64,000 nucleotides of DNA, from contig CAVSID010000006.1 in assembly GCA_963727915.1 (NCBI GenBank), positions 62,001 through 126,000 on the forward strand. Direction: 5' to 3'. The DNA is from CAWAND01 sp963727915. Lineage in GTDB: Bacteria > Chloroflexota > Anaerolineae > Anaerolineales > E44-bin32. The position numbers were made by a program, and so were the translations under genes. The number at the start of each line of letters is the position of its first letter. Position 1 is the first letter of the stretch. The notes below the pieces were generated by a model. That model saw only the letters and a program-made list of their open reading frames with translations, made no database searches and was not told the origin of the DNA. This document shows, piece after piece, positions 57,268 through 64,000 of this stretch.

Positions 57268-59517
57268 TACGCTCTCCTTCTTCTATCCCGAGGCTGACGC
57301 ATCGGCTCATGCTCTGGCCGGCTGGACACTCTTGCCAGGGGCAGCCAGAAGGTCAGCCTGGCCCCGCCCGGCCACCGACTCGTCCGGCTTCAATCCATCC
57401 CCCCATGGCCTCCACGAGCCGGCGGCAAAGATGCAGGCCAAGGCCATGCCCGTACACCTCGCGGCTGTCGCTGGTGTCGAGCCGATGAAAGCGATCGAAC
57501 ACCGCCTGGCGGGACTCATCCGGGATCCCGGGGCCTTCATCGGTCACCCAAATACGGAGTCCCTCGTCCTCAGCTTCTGCCCCGATCTTCACCGACCCCG
57601 GACGGCGCGTATTTCAGGGCGTTGTCGAGCAGGTGGAAGAGCACGCTCGTAAGCGATTGTTCGTCTGCCTCCACCGGGGGCAGATCCTCCGGGAGCGCCA
57701 GCTGGACACGCTCCCCCCGCTGCCTTTGGGAAAACGCGAAACCACGGCCCGGGTTACTTCGGCCACAGGGACCGGCCGCAAGTGTGATCGGAAAGCGGCC
57801 GGCTTCCAAGGCCGACAGATCGAGAATGGTTTCGACAAAATGGCTCAGCCGCTCCGTCTCGGTCTTGACCAGGGTGAGGGTCTCTTGAATGTCTGCCGGG
57901 GACGGACTCCCCCGTTTCCAGGATCAGCTCAACACCACTTCGAATGTTGGTCAGCGGGGCCCGCAGCTCGTGGGAGACCAGGGTCACAAAATCGGACTTG
58001 AGCTGGTCAAGCTGCTGCAGCTCCTGGTTGAGCTTCTCCAGATCGACCACCATGCACGCCAGGTCACGCGTGCGCTCTTCGACCTTCTGTTCAAGGGCCT
58101 CGTTCATCGTCTCAGGTCGCCACGGGCGTGGTCGAGCTGGGCAACCGTCGATTTGAGTTCGGTTTCGCTGGCCTTGATCTCGGTCAGGTCGTAGGCGGTG
58201 GCCACAAACAGCGGCTCCGCTTGCCGCTCATCCACGATCGGCTGAAGCGAGAGGGACACAGGGAAGGGGTCGCCATCCCTGCCTCGAGCTCGACTTCACC
58301 CGTCCAGCCCCGGTCCGACCGCCTGGGCCAGGATCTCTTCCATCTGCTTGGTAGCCTTGGCCGGCGTCAATTGGGACAGGGTCACGGTGGCACTCGCCGG
58401 CGTGCCAGCCCCAGCCGGCGCCGCATAGCCGGGTTCTGCAGCTTCAGGCGTGCCGTCGGGTGTGCAGATGAAGGCCATATCTGTCGTGGCGTTGACCAGA
58501 GCGGCATACTGACGCATTTCCATCTGACCGGCGATGGCCCCTTGGCGGACCAAGAAAAGCAACAGGAGGCCGACCAGGCCGCCACCCCGACCCAGTCGAC
58601 GTGTCCGAGAAGCCAGCCGTCGACGATGGTATAGCCGACCACGGCGTACAGGCTGCCACGGGCAGCAGGCCGTCGAGCCGCCTGCCCGCCCTGCCCCACC
58701 AGCGTCCGAGATCATCGGAGGGCATGGCGGGCGAGTTCTTGAGCTGGTTGGTTGCCGCGGCCACCAGCAGAAGGCTGCCGGCGATCCACCCCAACTCAAC
58801 CCAGGCTTCCTGGGAGCCAGTCGTGGCTGAGCATCAGGTAGCCGTAGACCAGATCGGAGAAGGTGGTGAGCGGCAAATCCACCAGTCAGAAATGCTCGCC
58901 CGGGGGCCGACTCGAGCCTCCCAGATTGACCAGGAAGAGGCGCATCGCCAAGGCCACAAGCAGCAGATCGAGGCTAACCTCCACCCCCACCCAGGCCACC
59001 TGGAAGACCGGCGCCAGCCCAACGGTGAGGGCCGGTCGTACGAGCACCAGCCAGGCAAGAGCCAAGATCGACACACTGATCATGCTGATGTCGAGCAGCC
59101 GCCGGATGCGGCCGAAGCGTTCGTCAGCCTTGGATGGAAACAAGGTCAGGCCCACAGCCACCGAGCTCCCGCCAGCCAGCCGAAGGAAGTCGGAGAGCGT
59201 GGGGATCATCGCCTGGCCCAGAGGCAAGTACCAAATGCCGGCCCGGGCGACCTCGCCCAAGAGCCACAGCAACAAACCGGCCGCCATGAACACCCAGGCA
59301 CGCTGCAGCCGCGACGTCCACATGGCGCGCGCCACGTAGACCACAGCCGCTGAGGAGATGCTGCGCGCCAGGAGTACAAAGAGGAACGGAACCCAGCTCG
59401 GCCCCTCAACAAGGGGCGCCAGGGCAAGTCCCACCGCATACATGCCACCGATGACCGGCCATCGAGGCTACCGAACCGACGTGTCAGACGGCGCATCAGA
59501 TCCTGTGACGATCGCAT
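57267..59517 (-). CDS. Polytopic membrane histidine kinase with PAS (seven or more frameshifts)
   Basis: From ATG 59517 the fragments give an N-terminal membrane region with seven or eight helices (MYAVGLALAPL, ISMISVSILALAWLVLV and others), a PAS-like domain near 58450-58270 (YAALVNATTDMAFICTPDG), a coiled coil, a HisKA domain with the acceptor His in LVSHELRAPLTNI, and an ATPase domain with HLLDNALKYAP, TDEGPGIPDESRQ and YGHGLGLHLCRRLVEAMGG. The C-terminal frame LTFWLPLARV runs to a stop overlapping the OmpR-type regulator. About 750 residues. The ligand is unknown. This is the most damaged gene after the giant one. Confidence 0.75.
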
Positions 59518-59567
59518 GCGATCGATTCTACGGGACGCCCCTCCGGGGAGCAAGTTGACGCAGCAAC

Positions 59568-59594
59568 GGGCCACGCTGAGAGTCAGCGTGGCCC
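59568..59594 (-). terminator. Hairpin after the second TadE-like gene
   Basis: A 12-bp perfect stem (GGGCCACGCTGA / TCAGCGTGGCCC) with a three-base loop, 24 bases after the TadE-like stop and 51 bases before the kinase start. It separates the pilin-like genes from the signalling genes. Confidence 0.75.
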
Positions 59595-59617
59595 GCGGGA
59601 TATTTGATCCCGACCGG

Positions 59618-61630
59618 CTAGTCGTGTAGGGTCGGCCGGGGCGTCAGTGTGGGTGTGTCGCTCGGGACCACGGTCACCGAAGGTGTCAACGAGCGGGTGG
59701 GCGTCGCCGTCCTCGTGCGGGTCGCCGTTCGGGTCGGCGTGCCGCGATGGTGTCGGTGTCCGCGACGGGGTCCGAGTGAGGGTCGGTGTCCGGGTCGGTG
59801 TCCGCGTCGAAGTCCGGGACGGCGTCAGGGTAATGGTCGGCGTACGGGTGATGGTCGGCGTCAGCGTCCGGGTCGGTGTGTTGCTCGGAGGCAGCGTGTT
59901 CGTCGGCGGAACGGCGGTGGCGGTCAGCGACGCCGTGGGCGTGAGGGTCATGGTCGGAAGTGTCGTGTAGCTTGCGCCACGAGACAGATTGCAGCTCGGG
60001 TCGCTGAAATTGATGGTGAAACCGAAGTTGGACGAGTTGAAGTAGAGCGGAGACCCGCTGAAGTTGCCCCCGAACCCCCCATTCCAATCGATCTGGATCC
60101 GGTTGGCGTTGACCCCATCCGCCACCGGCTGGGGCATGGAGCCTATTGCTGCCCGTGGGCGACGAGTAATCATCCGAGGAGCGCACACGCGTTCCATTCC
60201 AGTTGATGAAGTTCTCATGCTCGTTCCAGCCGTAGTAGTTGCTGGCGGCGTACAGCGGGCCCCAGTTCACGGTCACGCTCGTCACTTCCAGCCCAGGGTA
60301 CGTGGTGTTGTTGATGTACTGATTGACCCTTGCGCTTCCCGCCGTCGAGAAGGATCCAAAGGAAACGCCGGAACAAGACGGCGTGGGGGTGAGGGTCGGT
60401 GTGGGCGTCAGGGTTGAGGTCGACGTCAGCGATGGGGTGAGGGTCAAGGTCGGTGTGAGGGTAGGCGGCACGTCGATGTAGAACGTAACGTACTGCCCAA
60501 TCGCTGTACACGCCTTCATCGTCCAGGGCCCTGACGATCAGCACGTGCTCTCCCCGATTGATCAGCTGGCCGTTGGGCCAGAACCCGGACGAAATGTCCA
60601 TCGTGGCGCAGGGAGCGTCGCCCCCGAAACCGCAGTAGGCCACTACGCCCTCGGTGTGCCCGTATTGATAGATGAGGCTCGTGCCGTCGTTCCAGTAGTA
60701 ATAGAACTCGACCTGGCCGATGCCTTCCCCGTTGGTGCCCGACGCCCGCGCAGGTTGCCGGATCGGCATTGTCCGGATCGTAGGCCTCCGCCTCGGACGG
60801 CAGCTGGTCGAACTGCGAGTACGTCGTCCCATCGGGCGGCGAGACGATGGTGACCACCGGTGGTACTTTGCACGGCGTTTCTGTCGGCGTGTTGGAAGGC
60901 GTCGGGGTATCCGTGGGGGTCGGCGTGAATGTGGATGTCGGCGGCGCAGTCGGCAGCCCGCCCGAGCCGATGACACGCGAGATCCTGGAATCGCTCGACG
61001 ATCCCGTCGCGTCGGCCGGTCAAATGAAGATAGGGCCACCAGTTGCTGATGAAGGGCAGCAGGACGGGATGGTTGAAGCTCACCGTCGACCCATACCTGG
61101 TCGCCCGGCGAGCCGGCGTGGTCGACAGGGTGGCACCAGGCCATCCAGTCTGTGGTGAAGTTGTTTGGATTCGGCTCGGTGTAGGACGTGGCCGTCTGGG
61201 AGCAGACGGTGATCTTGAAGTAGCCGGCGTCGGCCCAGTTGGTGTTGGGATCGATCATCGCCGGATCGCGCTGGACCCCGGTGGCTCCTGCCAGACCCAG
61301 CAGTCGCGGGCCGAGAGCACACGGGCAGCATTTTCGAGCTTGGCCGTCTCGGTGCCGGTGCAGGTCGATCCGAACTCGGCATAGAAAGCGGCGCAATCGG
61401 TCGACATTGTAGTGAGCCGGGTTGTAGTCGCCGGTGACCACGTAGCGCAGAGCATAGCGGGCTGCGTTCTCAACAGCGACCCAGGCGAACAACAGCCGCG
61501 CGGCCTCGATGATGGCGAATACCGTGAGGAGGAGAACCGGCAGGACCAACATGAACTCGGCCATCGTCTGGCCACGCGATGGCTCTGCCTTTCCGCCCCT
61601 TCTTCTGAAGATCGCCATTCGATTGATCAC
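59618..61630 (-). CDS. TadE-like pilus-associated protein with Ig-like and Thr-Pro regions (several frameshifts)
   Basis: The N-terminus has the TadE signature GQTMAEFMLVLPVLLLTVFA with a processing-like Gly and Glu, then IEAARLLFAWVAVENAARYA. A soluble domain (NPNNFTTDWMAWC, SNWWPYLHLTGRRDGIVE) matches the TadE-like gene upstream. Further on are an Ig-like domain (TIVSPPDGTTYSQFDQLP, ALDDEGVYSDWAVRYV) and two Thr-Pro-rich stretches, ending TPRPTLHD. About 670 residues, far longer than classical TadE. GTG 61630 is preferred, following GGAGAG; ATG 61618 is possible. At least four shifts. TadE proteins are minor pilins of the Tad system. Confidence 0.75.
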
Positions 61631-61814
61631 GTCCGAATCACTCTCCGGCCCCTTGATTTCACGGTCATTAAAAGGATATGCCCGGCCGCTCTGAAATGGA
61701 CCTTGCGTTTGACTTTCAATACTGTAACGAAGGGGACTTCCGTCCCATTTGGGCCGGTGTAAGACGACCATGAAACGGGCTGCCAGACGATGCGTTCAGG
61801 TGGCCAAAATCAAA

Positions 61815-61836
61815 CCAGCGCCCCGGGAGGCGCTGG
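61815..61836 (-). terminator. Intrinsic terminator after the first TadE-like gene
   Basis: Minus-strand stem CCAGCGCC / GGCGCTGG with a six-base loop, then TTTGATTTT. It lies 34 bases after the stop at 61870. Confidence 0.8.
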
Positions 61837-61869
61837 CGGTTGGTCCACTTGGGGTTCCAGAGCGTGTGA

Positions 61870-62988
61870 CTAGTCGTGAAGTGTCGGCCGTGGCGTCTTG
61901 GTGGCCGTCTCGGAGGGCGTCAAGGTGATCGACGGCGTCAGGGTGATCGTCGCCGTGCGGGTTGGCGGTGCGCGTGAGGTGGCCGTGGGCGTGTTCGACA
62001 CTGTTGGTGTCCTGCGAGGCTGTCGGCGTGTCGGCTAGGTGTGAAGGTCATGGATGGCGTCAGTGTCGGCAAAGGCGTGTTGGTTGGCACGGTCGGTGAT
62101 GGGTGTGCAGAGTCAGCGTCGGGGTAGGCGTGATCGACGGTGTCAGCGTGATGGTCGGCGTGGGCGTGATGGACGGCGGTGTAGGTTGCCGTCGGTGTAT
62201 TGCTGGGCGTGGGCGTATCGGAAGCTGTGGGTGTCATGGACGGCGTGAAGGTGTCGGTGGGTGTGTTGCTCGGGGTGAAGGTGTAGGTCGGCGTCGGGGT
62301 GTAGGTGGGCGTTGGAGGCGCCGTCGGCAAGCCGCCGGAGCCGATAATTCGCGCCGTGCGATACTGCTCCACAATACCATCTCGCCGGGCCGTCAGATGC
62401 AGGTAGGGCCACCAGTTGCTCAGGAAGGGCAGGATCATCGGGTGGTTGAAGTCGGCCACCACCCAAATGTGATCGCCCGGGTCGCCGGCGTGATCGATCG
62501 GATCACACTCCGCCATCCAGTCCGTGGCAAAGTTGTTGGGGTTGGGATCTGTGTAGCTCGCGGCCGAAGTCCGAGCAGACCGTGACCTTGAAGAGACCGG
62601 GCGTGGCCCAGTCGGCGAACCGATCGAGGGTCGGGTCGCGCTGGATACCGACCGAGCCGGCCCAAGCGGCGTCAAACGTGGACAGCAGGCGGGCCGCATT
62701 TTCCTCGCGGTCGGTTTGGGCAGCCGTGCAGCTCAGCCCGTATTCAGAGTAGAAGTTATTGCAATCGGTGACGTTGTAGTAGGCGGGGTCGTAGTTGCCG
62801 GTGACGGCATACCGTATGCCAAAGCGGGCTCCGTTTTCCACCGCCAACCATGCGAAGAGCAGCCGAGCCCCTTCGATAATGATGAAGATCAGGAGCAGCA
62901 TGACCGGCAGGACCAAAGCGAACTCGGCCAAGGATTGGCCCCAGGTCCGAGTAGAGCGCCGGGTCAGATATCGGCGTAGGTGACCCAC
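61870..62988 (-). CDS. TadE-like pilus-associated protein (two or more frameshifts)
   Basis: GTG 62988, seven bases after GGACGGAG, starts a protein with the TadE signature GQSLAEFALVLPVMLLLIFI and IEGARLLFAWLAVENGARFG. The soluble part (NPNNFATDWMAEC, SNWWPYLHLTARRDGIVE) is nearly the same as in the next gene, and both end TPRPTLHD after a Thr-Pro-rich spacer, so the pair arose by duplication. About 372 residues. The start is directly downstream of the vWA gene. Expected to sit in the membrane with its body outside the cell. Confidence 0.8.
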
Positions 62989-63002
62989 AACAGAACTCCG
63001 TC

Positions 63003-64000
63003 CTATTGGGTAAGGCGGGTAAAAATGCGTTTGGCGATGTCGTCGAACACGGGACCCAACCCAGTGCCCGTGGGGGCGAAGTAGTAATCCCCACAGTTCA
63101 CTCCAACCCGCCGGGTCGGGATTGCAGGGATTCGTGGCCGGATCGCCGTCATCCCCGATGACAGCGATCTGGCGAAGCAAACGTTCTCCTGCCCTTCCGT
63201 CGTCGGGGTCATTGATGACTTTGTCGCCCAGCCCGATGGTGAACATCAGGGCTCCCACACCATCGATACCGTTTGTCGAACAGTAGGAAGATTGATCGGG
63301 ATCGCCATTACCGCGACAGCCCACCAGGTCGGCCACATCGCGCGCGGCATCCTCGGCATCGTAGCCATAGACGCCAGGATTGTCGACCGCTGGTTCCCGA
63401 GTTCCATTGACCAATGTAAAGACACCGTCCCGGCAGCGAGGCGGGATCCAGTCGTGGTTGCCGTCACTGCCCGGGCAGAACCACACGCTGTTCGTGTGGT
63501 CGTACGCTTGGTTGGCGGCCCCATCGGTGAGCAACACCACTACCCACACCGCCTCCGGGTCACCATTGGCCGCCAGCTGATCGTGCGCACTTAGCAGCCC
63601 GTCGGCAATGTTGGTCGACATACAGCCTGACACATCCCCCCCGGCATAGCCAGGGCATGGCGGCAGGGGCTGCGGGTTCATGGCATCGATGGCGCTGCGC
63701 ACTGTCGTTCCGTCTCCAACAAGATCCGTGAAATCTGGATCGGAGCTGGTGGTGGGTGCGGAAGAGAATCCGATCACCGATACACGGTCAAACGGGAAGT
63801 ACATCTGGGTGACAAATGACCGGGCTGCCCTGGCAACTTCCTTGAACGGGTGGCAGCCGTAGCTCGGATCGTCGTTCGGGACGCCGTTGCGGCAGGTGAC
63901 GGGATCTTGATCCGCGCCGTCGTAGGCCATCAACTCGGATTCGTCGATCACCAACACCAGGTCAAGGGCGGCGGCTTCGGACACAGCGTCGGCATGGATG
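63003..64000 (-). CDS. vWA-domain TadG-like protein, runs off the right edge (one frameshift)
   Basis: The frame is open at the window edge, so the N-terminus, probably a TadG-type membrane helix, is missing. The visible part is a von Willebrand A domain: LDLVLVIDESELMAYDG (metal-site motif, with Leu where DxSxS has its second Ser), FDRVSVIGFSS, the Thr region STNIADGL, and VVVLLTDGAAN. Cysteine-rich insertions follow. A shift near 63110 leads to the true end DIAKRIFTRLTQ. TadG proteins are secreted parts of Tad systems involved in attachment. The first TadE-like gene starts 15 bases after its stop. Confidence 0.8.

Noticed and set aside
59640..59960. Repetitive DNA resembling a tandem-repeat array.
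   Set aside because: The periodicity comes from Thr-Pro-Thr codons in the TadE-like linker; the same holds for 61900-62310. No direct-repeat-spacer pattern exists, so it is not a CRISPR array.
62503..63984. A fusion of the vWA domain with a TadE-like domain.
   Set aside because: A frameshift near 63110 hides the stop at 63003. The TadE-like gene has its own GTG start with a Shine-Dalgarno site, and its paralogue next door is a separate protein.

Overview
The window looks like a piece of a Chloroflexota genome, probably Anaerolineae-like. This is inferred from gene content and style: a Tad/Flp pilus locus without outer-membrane secretin genes, many extracellular proteins with Thr-Pro-rich linkers, a K+-independent-type proton-pumping pyrophosphatase, a Gld-like ABC exporter cluster, and high GC with good sigma-70-type promoters. 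No rRNA, tRNA, CRISPR array, insertion sequence or phage gene was found. Many genes are interrupted by single-base indels (I can place more than 60). In several the conserved protein resumes in another frame after one G/C is added or dropped, so I treat most as consensus errors and annotate each gene as one locus.

Layout. (i) 1-4826, minus strand: a NarL-type response regulator and a DegS-like kinase, then the Flp pilin, cpaB, cpaE/tadZ and the first codons of cpaF. (ii) 4929-19297: an island of ten polytopic GT-C-like membrane proteins on both strands. (iii) 19369-24580, minus: a primary sigma factor and a four-gene ABC export cluster (ATPase, permease, GldG-like, DUF4340-like). (iv) 24862-33647, plus: hppA, a histone-deacetylase-family protein, a very large TPR protein with a tryptophan-motif-rich disordered centre, ndk and a Sir2 deacylase. 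(v) 33672-42525: rsfS, thpR, a hydrolase, a CBS-ACT protein, a Tat-exported L,D-transpeptidase, an ATPase-domain/double-receiver protein divergent from a PP2C-type phosphatase, a P-loop NTPase, secD and secF. (vi) 42834-64000, minus: a vWA/TadG-like protein and two TadE-like proteins, then a signalling series (membrane histidine kinase, OmpR-type regulator, receiver-GGDEF diguanylate cyclase, second histidine kinase, receiver-PAS-pseudokinase) leading with overlapping or nearly touching genes into an 8-kb gene for a surface protein with about 19 cadherin-like repeats, followed by a receiver-PAS protein.

How the parts may fit together. The two ends of the window carry complementary pieces of a Tad pilus system, each next to two-component regulators. 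The signalling/adhesin series on the right includes a diguanylate cyclase with an intact active site and inhibitory site, which suggests cyclic-di-GMP control of surface attachment. The surface protein is predicted to have a membrane anchor at both ends, so it would form a loop outside the cell rather than a free fibre; this is the most unusual object in the window. Several promoters have their -10 box 6-7 bases before the start codon and no Shine-Dalgarno sequence, which indicates leaderless transcripts, while flp, hppA, ndk and secD have leaders with Shine-Dalgarno sites.
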